A stretch of DNA of 64,000 nucleotides from the NCBI GenBank assembly GCA_023421675.1, contig JAEZTC010000002.1:434001-498000 (forward strand). The letters run 5' to 3'. Below the pieces are notes generated by a model. It made no database searches, was not told where the DNA came from, and saw only the letters and a program-made list of their open reading frames with translations. Every line of letters starts with the position of its first letter. Positions within the stretch are counted from its first letter, which is position 1. This stretch comes from Bacillota bacterium (GTDB taxonomy: Bacteria > Bacillota > Clostridia > Acetivibrionales > JANLFN01). Shown here one piece after another: positions 16,008-24,802 of the stretch. Both the position numbers and the translations under genes were made by a program.

Positions 16008-18122
16008 TTATGTATTAATCAGCTTAGAAAGTCCTCCGGTGTATGTCAAAACCAGTCGATGCATTGCCCGTGTACAGGCAATATAAAGTAAGCTGCTATC
16101 ATATTTACTAAAGAAGGTCTCATTGTTGACCGAAGGTATAATGACCTCGTCAAATTCCAGCCCTTTTGACATCTGTATCGAAGTTATTGATATACCACTC
16201 TTAAAAGATGTACTTTCTGTTGTTATTAAATGAACCTCAAAGCTTTGTGAAAGGACATCATAAAGTGCTTTAGCTGCACTGTTTGTTTTCAAAATAATCC
16301 CAAGTGTTACATTTTTACTGTTCTGAAATGCAATTATTTCTTTCATTATCGTGGCTATTTGTTCTTGCTCATTACGGCAATAAATAATACTCGGAGTGTC
16401 ACCGTGGCGTTCAACAGGCTGAAGGGAGACGACATTTTGAATGCTCTTGGCAAATGTTATAATCTCATAAGTTGAACGGTAGCTCCTATTAAGTTCAATG
16501 AACTCCGCACCTTTATAAAGCTCGCGCAAGTCGTTCAGAGTATGTAAATGGTTTGTATTAACAATCTGTCCATAGTCCCCCAGAATGGTTTTCTGACACT
16601 TAAACAGGGCATTTATCACAGCATACTGAACTGGTGTATAATCTTGCATTTCGTCGATAATCAAATGGCGGATCTCTTGATTTTCTTGTAAGCCATTAAA
16701 AGCCGAGCAGAAATAAATAAAAGGATATACATCTGCCCATTCAAGGGTACTCTTTGCAGGCATTACAAATTTATCGGCTATATTCATATGCTTATAAAAA
16801 TCCTTATAGAGTGCCAGTGCATTCTTTACCTTTAGCATTGCGGTCAAGCTTTTAAGTATATTCCTTGGCTTTGGCAAAGGCTCATCCATAAAGTTGCAGT
16901 TTTCAAAGCGATCATAAATATCATCTGCAATTCTTTGAAGCCGCTGTTTAACTGGATAATTATGATATGCTTCAAAGCGGTTTTGTATCCAGTTACTTTC
17001 AGCGATAAAACCTCCAAAAGTGTAATCTGATGGTTCAAATACAGTTTCAGTAATTTTAGATAAATACTCGTCCATCATTTTTAAAAAAGTAAATGTAGAT
17101 TTGAAAGAGACACGTTCCTCCCATTCTGGATCGTTTACTTCAAGTGAATTCTTGCCAGCTTCTATGTGGATAATGCCTTCAAGCTGTTCCCTGGCAATAT
17201 CTTCGAAACTCATCTCATAAATTTGTTCTTCGCCTAGTTCCGGTAATACATTGGAAATATAATCACCAAATACCTTATTTGGGGACAGAATTGCTACATT
17301 TTTTGCTGATAATCTATCTTTAAATCGATATATCAAGTAAGCAATTCGGTGCAACGCAACCGATGTCTTCCCTGAACCTGCTACTCCTTGAATAATAAGG
17401 ACTTCAGACTTTTCGTTTCGGATAATCCTGTTTTGCTCCTGCTGAATGGTTGCAATGATGGATTTCATTTTTTCGTCCGATGTGTTGCTTAGTTCACGCT
17501 GTAAAATATCATCCTGAATATTAACCGAACTTTCTAAAGCATATTCCATATAGCTATTCTTGATTTTAAATTGCCGTTTTCGTGTCAGTTCACCGATGAT
17601 TCGCCCAGCTGGAGCATCATATCCAGCCGGTCCAATTTTACAATCATAAAACAAACCAGCTATAGGGGATCTCCAATCGAAAATTAAAAGCTCATCTTCA
17701 TAACTGAAGGCAAACCTTCCAATGTAAAAGGAATCAGGTGTTCGTTGAGATACTTCTAAAAAATCAATCCTGGCAAAATAAGGTGAATCAAGCATCTTAA
17801 ACAATTTGTCTCGATTCTGTACTGCAAAAACTCCACGATTGTTGATTTGCTTTAAAGCAAGTTCATTCTGGAACATCTCGTGTGGATCAATTTCACCACG
17901 GTATTGCACCATGTATCGCTTAGAATCCATATATTCCTTGTCAATTCGGTCGACTGAGTCATCTGCTTTCTTTATAGCATCTTCAAGCTTATTTCTGATA
18001 TCGTCAAGATGTTCAATTTCATCAGGAAAAGCTGGGGTTTCCTTTTTGGGTTCTTTTTTACTTTCATTTGTTCGGGTAGACATGTGCAATGTGCGTCTGT
18101 CTAATTGCTGCTCACTAATCAT
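16008..18122 (-). CDS. HelD-like superfamily I helicase / RNA polymerase recycling factor
   Basis: ATPase of 704 residues. An N-terminal coiled coil (DIRNKLEDAIKKADDSVDRID) precedes a Walker A motif (QGVAGSGKTSVALHRIAYL, near residue 250), a DEMQD Walker B motif (LIIDEMQDYTPVQYA), the NRSYRST motif IV and SKGLEFDEVIIPS motif V. The arrangement is that of HelD, which strips stalled RNA polymerase from DNA; HelR relatives give rifamycin tolerance. The start overlaps the stop of the upstream AraC-GNAT gene by 8 bases. It is slightly shorter than the Bacillus subtilis protein. It may be a second, accessory HelD. Confidence 0.85.
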   Translation of the reverse strand: MISEQQLDRRTLHMSTRTNESKKEPKKETPAFPDEIEHLDDIRNKLEDAIKKADDSVDRIDKEYMDSKRYMVQYRGEIDPHEMFQNELALKQINNRGVFAVQNRDKLFKMLDSPYFARIDFLEVSQRTPDSFYIGRFAFSYEDELLIFDWRSPIAGLFYDCKIGPAGYDAPAGRIIGELTRKRQFKIKNSYMEYALESSVNIQDDILQRELSNTSDEKMKSIIATIQQEQNRIIRNEKSEVLIIQGVAGSGKTSVALHRIAYLIYRFKDRLSAKNVAILSPNKVFGDYISNVLPELGEEQIYEMSFEDIAREQLEGIIHIEAGKNSLEVNDPEWEERVSFKSTFTFLKMMDEYLSKITETVFEPSDYTFGGFIAESNWIQNRFEAYHNYPVKQRLQRIADDIYDRFENCNFMDEPLPKPRNILKSLTAMLKVKNALALYKDFYKHMNIADKFVMPAKSTLEWADVYPFIYFCSAFNGLQENQEIRHLIIDEMQDYTPVQYAVINALFKCQKTILGDYGQIVNTNHLHTLNDLRELYKGAEFIELNRSYRSTYEIITFAKSIQNVVSLQPVERHGDTPSIIYCRNEQEQIATIMKEIIAFQNSKNVTLGIILKTNSAAKALYDVLSQSFEVHLITTESTSFKSGISITSIQMSKGLEFDEVIIPSVNNETFFSKYDSSLLYIACTRAMHRLVLTYTGGLSKLINT

Positions 18123-18966
18123 TTAAAGCCTCCCTGAGTAAAATCATTTTTTGTGTCGGATACCCGAATTCTGTTAAAAGCTCTGCCTCGGCAAAGCCCA
18201 AATCCTTGAGAGTCTTTCGATAGCCCGTGTCTGCCTTATCACCCTCTCGATATGTGGTAGTGCTGATTTCCTTATTTTCCAGCAACTCACATAATGCCAC
18301 ATCTAAAAGATCCCGGGCAATACCCTGTTTCTTATAAAGTGGATGTACTGCCAAAAAATCGATGCTGCCGGTTTCATAGTTAATCATCATCGCACCAATA
18401 GAAATCCCGTTTTCCGTCATTAACAGAGCACCTTTGTTTGCAATATGGCATTTCAAAGATACCAAGTGTTCATCTTCTTTAAGGTATGGAAACCCATCAA
18501 TAGCAAGGCGAACTAAATCCATCCATAAGGTGATATCTGCTTCCTTTGCAATATGGATATCTCTCTTTGTATTGTTTTGCGAATTTTCAAGCGATTTACG
18601 CTGATCTCTGAAATTGTATTCAAGCTGCAATGGATAAAACACCTCATTTTTTCTAAATTGATAAGGAGACTGTTTATACATACTTTTGAATATATTACTA
18701 AAAGCTTGTTGGCTTTCATAACCAGCCAGAACAGCAATATCCAGAATTGATTTATGTGAAAAAACCAGCAATTTAGCAGCTTCTGTCAGTTGTCTGCGTT
18801 GCGTATAATCGTGAATAGAAAGTCCTACTGTATCATTAAAAATACGGTGCACATGATATTTAGAATAGTGTACTGCTTCAGCAACAATATCAAGGTCAAT
18901 CTTTTTGCTTGTCAAATTTGTTTCAATATATTGAATTGCTGCAATAACTGCTTCAAGGTTTTTCAT
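18115..18966 (-). CDS. AraC-type regulator fused to a GNAT acetyltransferase domain
   Basis: Two-domain protein of 283 residues. The first 110 residues form an AraC double helix-turn-helix (VHRIFNDTVGLSIHDYTQRRQLTEAAKLL, then DIAVLAGYESQQAFSNIFK with QSPYQFRK). The C-terminal half is a GNAT domain (IDFLAVHPLYKKQGIARDLL near residue 215, and YRKTLKDLGF). It is the first gene of an operon with the HelD-like helicase. Such fusions may sense acyl-CoA or modify a small molecule; the ligand is unknown. Confidence 0.87.
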   Translation of the reverse strand: MKNLEAVIAAIQYIETNLTSKKIDLDIVAEAVHYSKYHVHRIFNDTVGLSIHDYTQRRQLTEAAKLLVFSHKSILDIAVLAGYESQQAFSNIFKSMYKQSPYQFRKNEVFYPLQLEYNFRDQRKSLENSQNNTKRDIHIAKEADITLWMDLVRLAIDGFPYLKEDEHLVSLKCHIANKGALLMTENGISIGAMMINYETGSIDFLAVHPLYKKQGIARDLLDVALCELLENKEISTTTYREGDKADTGYRKTLKDLGFAEAELLTEFGYPTQKMILLREALND

Positions 18967-19093
18967 GATATCTCCTTCATGTTATAATGCGATCTCTGTA
19001 CTATAAACGCTCATATGTTATTGTATATAGCAAAATGAATGCATCAATTATATCAAAATTGAAGATGTCATTTTTAATTATTATTGCGGTCTT

Positions 19094-19146
19094 GAATAAA
19101 AAAGCTGCCATCTCCTTATATTAATACCAAAACAATCAGAAGGGAT
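19094..19146 (+). repeat. Right copy of the direct repeat flanking the HelD/AraC-GNAT pair
   Basis: This copy ends in AGAAGGGATG, the ribosome-binding site of the following gene, so it is the functional one. Its match at 15918-15969 is in the same orientation about 3.2 kb away. Confidence 0.7.
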
Positions 19147-19153
19147 GACAACC

Positions 19154-19585
19154 ATGAATGAAGACACCATTAATCTTTTAAAAGAATGCAATGCAGGCTG
19201 TAAATCAGGTACAAATAGTATGGAGCAGGTGAAGCCATATATTGAAAACGAGAAGCTTAAATCTGTTATAGATGAGTATAATGATAAGCATATTAAGATT
19301 GGTGATGAATGCCATCAATTATTAAATGAATACCATGAGGATGAGAAGGACCCAAAAGTTAGTGCCAAGGCTTTTTCATGGATTAGCACCGAAATGAAAT
19401 TGATGATGAACAATAATACCCATACAGTTGCTGACATTATGATTGATGGCTGTAACATGGGTATTAAATCAGTCAGTGAGTATATAAATAAATACAAGAC
19501 AGCATCTGCAGAAAGTATGGATTTAGCAAAGAAGCTTGTTAAGACTGAGCAAGAATTTATGAATGATATGCTTATATATTTATAA
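19154..19585 (+). CDS. Small four-helix-bundle protein (PA2169/DUF2383-like)
   Basis: Helical protein of 143 residues without signal or membrane segments. The spacing of acidic and histidine residues (DEYNDKHIKIGDECHQLLNEY) suggests a ferritin-like PA2169/DUF2383 bundle, although the family call is by pattern only. I prefer the ATG at 19154: AGAAGGG lies directly against an ATG at 19145, too close for initiation. A hairpin of the dispersed family follows. Confidence 0.7.
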   Translation: MNEDTINLLKECNAGCKSGTNSMEQVKPYIENEKLKSVIDEYNDKHIKIGDECHQLLNEYHEDEKDPKVSAKAFSWISTEMKLMMNNNTHTVADIMIDGCNMGIKSVSEYINKYKTASAESMDLAKKLVKTEQEFMNDMLIYL

Positions 19586-19627
19586 AGGTTCTAAATCAAA
19601 CCATAAATAAACAGTACGAAGTTATTG

Positions 19628-19664
19628 AAAATGCGGTATGTGTGATTAACACCACCGCATTTTT
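19628..19664 (+). terminator. Dispersed hairpin copy 4
   Basis: AAAATGCGGT...ACCGCATTTTT hairpin after the helical protein gene. As at copy 2, it is followed shortly by GAGAAACGTC. Confidence 0.7.
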
Positions 19665-19683
19665 AGAGAAACGTCCCCCACCT

Positions 19684-19854
19684 TTACTTCCTTTTCCCAA
19701 TAATACTAAAAACATAATGTATAACACCAAACACTACTCCTCCGATAAGTGACATCAAAATATCAATCTCTGAGCCCTTTATCAGACAAACAATGCATAA
19801 TCCTATAAAAATACTGATTCCCCATCCAACAGCTGCTATAATATCTTTTCTCAT
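19684..19854 (-). CDS. Small membrane protein, 56 residues
   Basis: Short gene beginning MRKDIIAAVGWG. A GGGGGG site lies 7 bases before the ATG. Two hydrophobic helices (GISIFIGLCIVCLI and IDILMSLIGGVVFGVIHYVF) are joined by a charged KGSE loop, and the C-terminus is basic (GKRK), giving a hairpin topology with both ends probably in the cytoplasm. I recognise no family. No partner gene is adjacent on the same strand. Confidence 0.7.
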   Translation of the reverse strand: MRKDIIAAVGWGISIFIGLCIVCLIKGSEIDILMSLIGGVVFGVIHYVFSIIGKRK

Positions 19855-20176
19855 GTTGTCCCCCCGTTTAGAGATATAGTATATAATATTAAGTTTTTGT
19901 ATACAACACCGTGTTCCAGTTTATGATTCAGATAATCCTTTGATAAAGGTTTGCTTTTCTACAATTTGTTCTGTTTTTTACAATAATACTATACTTTTTT
20001 CTTTCCATCGTTTATAAATGAAGTTTTCAGTAATGTACCTTATTGCTATTTACTATATAATTTTGTTCATCTTCTATTTTTTTAACATATTTAATTTAAT
20101 TTCGGCCTTTTTTGTATTATAATATTTAATACATATATTTACTGTTCTATTCCTTCAAAAAGAATTAGGAGTAAAA
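19855..20176. other. AT-rich intergenic region before the LacI-GGDEF pair
   Basis: No gene is visible. A TATAAT-like -10 (TATTATAAT, about 20115-20123) lies some 50 bases before the first GGDEF gene and may be its promoter; the -35 is unclear. No c-di-GMP riboswitch pattern was seen. Confidence 0.4.
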
Positions 20177-22471
20177 ATGGACAAGTATCCTATAAAACGA
20201 CCAACAATTGCATTTTTTATATCTGATTTAGAAGGTGCATATCCTGATATGCTTTGCAGGATTGCTATCGAAATGTCCAGGCAGCACAATTTCAATTTAG
20301 TTATATGCCCCGGCAAGTCGCTGCAATCTTCATATAGTTTTGAATATCAGTTTAATGTGTGCTATGAATATATAACAAAAGACAATGTTGATGCTATTGT
20401 TATGTGTACAGGAACAATCGGCAAAGAGATATCAAAAGAGGAATTGTCCGAATTCTGCTTTAAATACAAACCCTTAAAGATTGTTAGTGTTAACGAACAA
20501 ATCGAAGATATTCCAAGTATAACACTTGATAATTATACAGGCTTCAAAAAAGGTATAAATCATATAATTAAGGAGCATGGTAAACGTAAAATTGCATTTA
20601 TTCGCGGTCCTGAGCAGAACTCTGAAGCACAGCTCCGCTATTCAGTATATTTGGAAGCTCTTTTGGAAAATGATATTCCCTTTGATGAAAAACTCGTATA
20701 TCTAGGTAACTATACTGCCGGTTCCGGAATTTCAGCTATCAAAACATTTCTTGATGAGCGCAAAGTATCCTTTGATGCGTTGATTGCATCGAATGACAAC
20801 ATGGCACTTTCAGCTATGCGTGAATTGAAAGCACGAAATATGCGCGTACCTGAGGATGTATCAGTTATGGGCTATGATAACACAGATGAATCAAGGCAGT
20901 CTTTCCCAAGCCTTACCACTGTTTGCCAGCCTTATGACGGGTTGATAAAAAACGCATTTATTATGGCACTTCAGCAAATAAAGGGTGAAGATGTAATAAA
21001 TATGCACCTTGCATGTAAACTTTTCATAAGAGAATCATGCGGCTGTAGCCGTATACTCAAGCAGAATTACAGACAGGATGCAATTTCGGCACTTTCTTTC
21101 AGTCAATATAATACAGAATATATTATAGATACACTTACTAACAGCCTTAATGATACTGCATTCAACCTGTCAACCGTAAAACAGTTCTTTTTTGAATTCA
21201 TTGAATGCTGTCATAATAATAAATTAAACTCGTTTAATATTGATTCACTTTATAAACTTTTCAAATCAGCCCTATGTCTGGATAAACTTACGGGAAATGA
21301 CCTGGAGCAGATGCGGGTTGCAATATCAAGGCTTCATGAAAAAACACTTCAGCTACCTTATTATAATGAGAATTTCAAAACCTATGAAAACTTTTTCGCA
21401 ACACTTCATGTAATTATTACAGATGCCGTAATGAAAAGTAATTATAACAAGTGGTCAGTTCTGCATGATGATATACTCCATCTTAAACAAACCTTAAACA
21501 CAATGGTTATAGATATGAATGACACCGAAACTATGTTGGACTCGATAGTACCAAGTCTGGCGAGTCTTGGTATTAACAGATGCTTTATTTATCTTTATAA
21601 TCACGAGGTAATACACCGAAAAGACTATAATTGGCATAATCCCCGCAAGCTTAGCCTTGCACTTGCTTTTGACAAAGACAGGTCGATAAAGGTTAATAGA
21701 AGTGAGAAATGGGTTTCCTGGGAGAACATATTTCACAATGAATTAATCCCTGACAAGCAATGTGTCCTGCTGATAAGTCCCCTATTTTTTATGGAAGAAC
21801 AGCTAGGGTTTATTATTTGTGACTTTGATAAAGACGATAAGTACCTTTTTGAGTCGCTGATGGTAGAAATAAGCTGTGCAATAAAGCTTTCATACCTCAT
21901 ACGTTCTCAGCAGCTTACCGCGCAAAAGCTGCAAAACACTAAACAAAATCTTGAAGAACATAATAAGAAGCTTAATATATTGTCCTATACAGATGAGCTT
22001 ACAATGCTATATAACAGACGAGGTTTTATGACATTGTCGGAACAAAGCCTTTATCTTGCGAGAAGCATGGGTAAAAGCGGTCTTTTGTTCTTTGCCGATA
22101 TAGATAACCTAAAGAAAATAAATGATAATTACGGTCACAGCGAAGGTGACTGTGCAATAAAATCAATGGCTGATATACTTAGAAAAACCTTTAGATCATC
22201 AGATATCATCGCAAGGCTTGGCGGAGATGAATTCACCATTTTTACGACGGATACCTACCCTGAACTTATCGCAACCTTCGGGGACAGACTTAACAAGTAT
22301 ACTGATGAATATAATTTTAATTCAAACAAGCCCTATAATCTTTCCATAAGTTTTGGCTGTGTACCATTTTCGTATAAGGATAATGTATCGGTTGAAAACC
22401 TTATGAGCCATGCAGATAACCTCCTCTATGAACACAAAAAAAGAAAGAAATCAGGAGTAGACTATGATTAA
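20177..22471 (+). CDS. Cytoplasmic LacI-type sensor fused to a GGDEF diguanylate cyclase (paralogue 1)
   Basis: Protein of 764 residues. Residues 8-285 are a LacI/periplasmic-binding-like domain without the usual N-terminal DNA-binding helix-turn-helix and without a signal peptide; it ends in the typical RESCGC motif. A helical/GAF-like middle leads to a C-terminal GGDEF domain (DELTMLYNRRGF, then RLGGDEFTIF near residue 690), so cyclase activity is expected. No membrane segment is present, so it probably makes c-di-GMP in response to a cytoplasmic sugar or related ligand. The last 8 bases overlap the next gene, a paralogue. AGGAGT precedes the ATG. Confidence 0.9.
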   Translation: MDKYPIKRPTIAFFISDLEGAYPDMLCRIAIEMSRQHNFNLVICPGKSLQSSYSFEYQFNVCYEYITKDNVDAIVMCTGTIGKEISKEELSEFCFKYKPLKIVSVNEQIEDIPSITLDNYTGFKKGINHIIKEHGKRKIAFIRGPEQNSEAQLRYSVYLEALLENDIPFDEKLVYLGNYTAGSGISAIKTFLDERKVSFDALIASNDNMALSAMRELKARNMRVPEDVSVMGYDNTDESRQSFPSLTTVCQPYDGLIKNAFIMALQQIKGEDVINMHLACKLFIRESCGCSRILKQNYRQDAISALSFSQYNTEYIIDTLTNSLNDTAFNLSTVKQFFFEFIECCHNNKLNSFNIDSLYKLFKSALCLDKLTGNDLEQMRVAISRLHEKTLQLPYYNENFKTYENFFATLHVIITDAVMKSNYNKWSVLHDDILHLKQTLNTMVIDMNDTETMLDSIVPSLASLGINRCFIYLYNHEVIHRKDYNWHNPRKLSLALAFDKDRSIKVNRSEKWVSWENIFHNELIPDKQCVLLISPLFFMEEQLGFIICDFDKDDKYLFESLMVEISCAIKLSYLIRSQQLTAQKLQNTKQNLEEHNKKLNILSYTDELTMLYNRRGFMTLSEQSLYLARSMGKSGLLFFADIDNLKKINDNYGHSEGDCAIKSMADILRKTFRSSDIIARLGGDEFTIFTTDTYPELIATFGDRLNKYTDEYNFNSNKPYNLSISFGCVPFSYKDNVSVENLMSHADNLLYEHKKRKKSGVDYD

Positions 22472-24788
22472 TAATATCTCAAAAAGGCCCACAATAGGTT
22501 TTTTCGTCGGAGGCAGATCCTCAAAGTATTCGGATATGCTTTGTGATGGCGCCATACAGGCAGCTGAAGAATGTGATGTAAATCTTATTCTGTTCCCTGG
22601 AAGAGCACTGCGCCCTCAGTTTTATTCAGAGTACTCTCATTTTCTTTATGGAAACCATTATCAGTATAATGTTATTTATGAATATGCAACGGCTAATAAT
22701 CTTGATGCCATTATTATATGTTCTGCCATGCTTAACAGCTTTATTACAAAGGAACAATACAGGAAATTCTGTCTTAAGTATAAACCATTGCCCATTGTAA
22801 GCATTGCAGCCCCAATTGAATCCATTCCAGATATACCAAGTATTTTGATTGATAACAAAAGCGGTTTTTCATCATGTCTTAATCATCTTGTGCGTGATCA
22901 CGGCAAAAAGAAAATAGCTTTCATACGCGGCCCTGAAAAAAACAATGAAGCAGAAGAACGCTTTCAGGTTTATAAGGAAGTACTAAAGGAAAACAACATT
23001 AAATATAACCCAATGCTTGTTTGCCCCGGTGATTTCACCTCATATTCCGCAGAGAAAGCTTTAAAACTGCTTATTGACGAAAGGCAAACAACTTTTGATG
23101 CAATTGCATGCGCTAATGATGAAACTGCACTTTCATTGCTAAAGGAGCTTGAGAAAAGAAAAATAAATGTACCGAATGACGTATGTGTAATCGGTTTCGA
23201 CGATTATCCTGAATCAAGCCAGTCTAACCCTACCCTGACAACTGTCAGGCAGCCGATTATCGAGCAGGCTAAAAAGGCTGTTGAAACAGCTATAAGTCTG
23301 ATTGAAGGTAAACACTGTCCTGATGTTATGCTTAAAACACAAGCTATTATAAGAGAATCCTGTGGATGCCTTTCTGAAGCTATTAATTGTGATTACTCTT
23401 TAAAGCCTTCAAATCTAACGGCGGATCAGACCCTTACAGCACGCATTGTAAACTCGGCTTCAAGTGATATTAATTTATATAATCACATTTTTGATGTTCC
23501 GAGACTTCAGGAATTTATTTCTGAAAGCTTTATAAGCGCATCCAGCATTGACTTTGATGAGCATGAAGCTAAAGAACTTGTACTACTTTTTAAAGGCTCT
23601 ATAAATATAAACCTTATTTCTGAGTTTAATATAATAGAAATCCAAAAGGTCATTTCCAGGCTCAGAAATGAGATATGCTGTCTTGAAAGCTACTCAAAAA
23701 ATTATACTACTATAGAAAAATTCTTTACTATGCTTCAGGAATGCGTTTCTGAAATGATTGAAAACTTCTATTCAGGTCATATGCTGAGGCATGAGAATAA
23801 CATACAGTATTTAAGAGATGTTCTGAATCTGATTATTCTTAACATAGATAAAGGTCAGGTTCAGTTGGAATCAATTGTTTACCAACTTAGAAAGCTTGGT
23901 CTTGAAAGCTGCTATATTTATCTCTATGATAATGAAATTTCAAATGGAATTGATGATACTTGGAAAACTCCTCAATTCCTTAATTTGGTGCTTGCTTATA
24001 ACAATGAAGGTGTTATCAGACTAGAAGAAGGTGACAGAAGAATTGAATGGGAAGACGTTCTTAAAAATAATCTTCTGCCTGAAGACAGGCGTTATACGCT
24101 GCTTTTCAATCCCCTTTTCCTTTCGGACAAGCAAATAGGTTTGATACTTTGCGAACTGAATCTTTCTGATTATCAGGTATTTGAGTATCTTGCAACAGAG
24201 CTTAGCTGTGCAATCAAGCTTAATAACCTTATGAAGGCAAACGATGAGTTTGAAAGCGAGCTGAAAAATTCTGTTTTTGAGCTTGAACAATTTAACCAGA
24301 TTCTCGATAATATATCTCAAACTGACGAAATGACTAAATTATTTAACAGAAGAGGCTTCCTCAATCTTGCTACAAAAAGTCTATCTCTTTCCAAAAACAT
24401 GGGTAAATCAGGCCTACTTTTCTATATTGATATGGATGGTCTAAAGAAAATTAATGATACTTTTGGACACGATGAAGGTGACAGAGCAATTAGGGCCGTT
24501 GCTGATATTTTACGTAAAAGCTTCAGAAAGTCAAACATAATAGCAAGACTTGGCGGAGACGAATTTACTGTACTTGTAACTGATATCAATCCTGATACAG
24601 TTGAACTTATTAATGCAAAGCTTAAGAAAAATACTGATGACTATAACAGAAAATCAGCAAAACCATATACACTTTCCTTCAGCACCGGTATTGTATCCTT
24701 CAGCAACAATGATAGTAAAACCATTGAAAAGCTTCTTGCTCTTGCAGATAGCGCTCTATACGCTCAAAAGAAGTCAAAGACCCTTTAA
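22464..24788 (+). CDS. Cytoplasmic LacI-type sensor fused to a GGDEF diguanylate cyclase (paralogue 2)
   Basis: Protein of 774 residues collinear with the upstream one: LacI-like sensor (IRGPEKNNEAEERF, IGFDDYPESSQSNPTLTTVRQP), RESCGC boundary, helical/GAF-like region, GGDEF domain (DEMTKLFNRRGF, RLGGDEFTVL). It begins inside the end of the first gene (8-base overlap), so the two are translationally coupled and arose by tandem duplication. The sensor halves have diverged more than the cyclase cores, which suggests different ligands or heterodimers. Confidence 0.9.
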   Translation: MINNISKRPTIGFFVGGRSSKYSDMLCDGAIQAAEECDVNLILFPGRALRPQFYSEYSHFLYGNHYQYNVIYEYATANNLDAIIICSAMLNSFITKEQYRKFCLKYKPLPIVSIAAPIESIPDIPSILIDNKSGFSSCLNHLVRDHGKKKIAFIRGPEKNNEAEERFQVYKEVLKENNIKYNPMLVCPGDFTSYSAEKALKLLIDERQTTFDAIACANDETALSLLKELEKRKINVPNDVCVIGFDDYPESSQSNPTLTTVRQPIIEQAKKAVETAISLIEGKHCPDVMLKTQAIIRESCGCLSEAINCDYSLKPSNLTADQTLTARIVNSASSDINLYNHIFDVPRLQEFISESFISASSIDFDEHEAKELVLLFKGSININLISEFNIIEIQKVISRLRNEICCLESYSKNYTTIEKFFTMLQECVSEMIENFYSGHMLRHENNIQYLRDVLNLIILNIDKGQVQLESIVYQLRKLGLESCYIYLYDNEISNGIDDTWKTPQFLNLVLAYNNEGVIRLEEGDRRIEWEDVLKNNLLPEDRRYTLLFNPLFLSDKQIGLILCELNLSDYQVFEYLATELSCAIKLNNLMKANDEFESELKNSVFELEQFNQILDNISQTDEMTKLFNRRGFLNLATKSLSLSKNMGKSGLLFYIDMDGLKKINDTFGHDEGDRAIRAVADILRKSFRKSNIIARLGGDEFTVLVTDINPDTVELINAKLKKNTDDYNRKSAKPYTLSFSTGIVSFSNNDSKTIEKLLALADSALYAQKKSKTL

Positions 24789-24802
24789 CTTATCAAGTGT
24801 CT

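Noticed and set aside
20000..20176. Possible c-di-GMP riboswitch before the LacI-GGDEF genes
   Set aside because: No conserved GEMM core or paired helices could be found; only AT-rich sequence.
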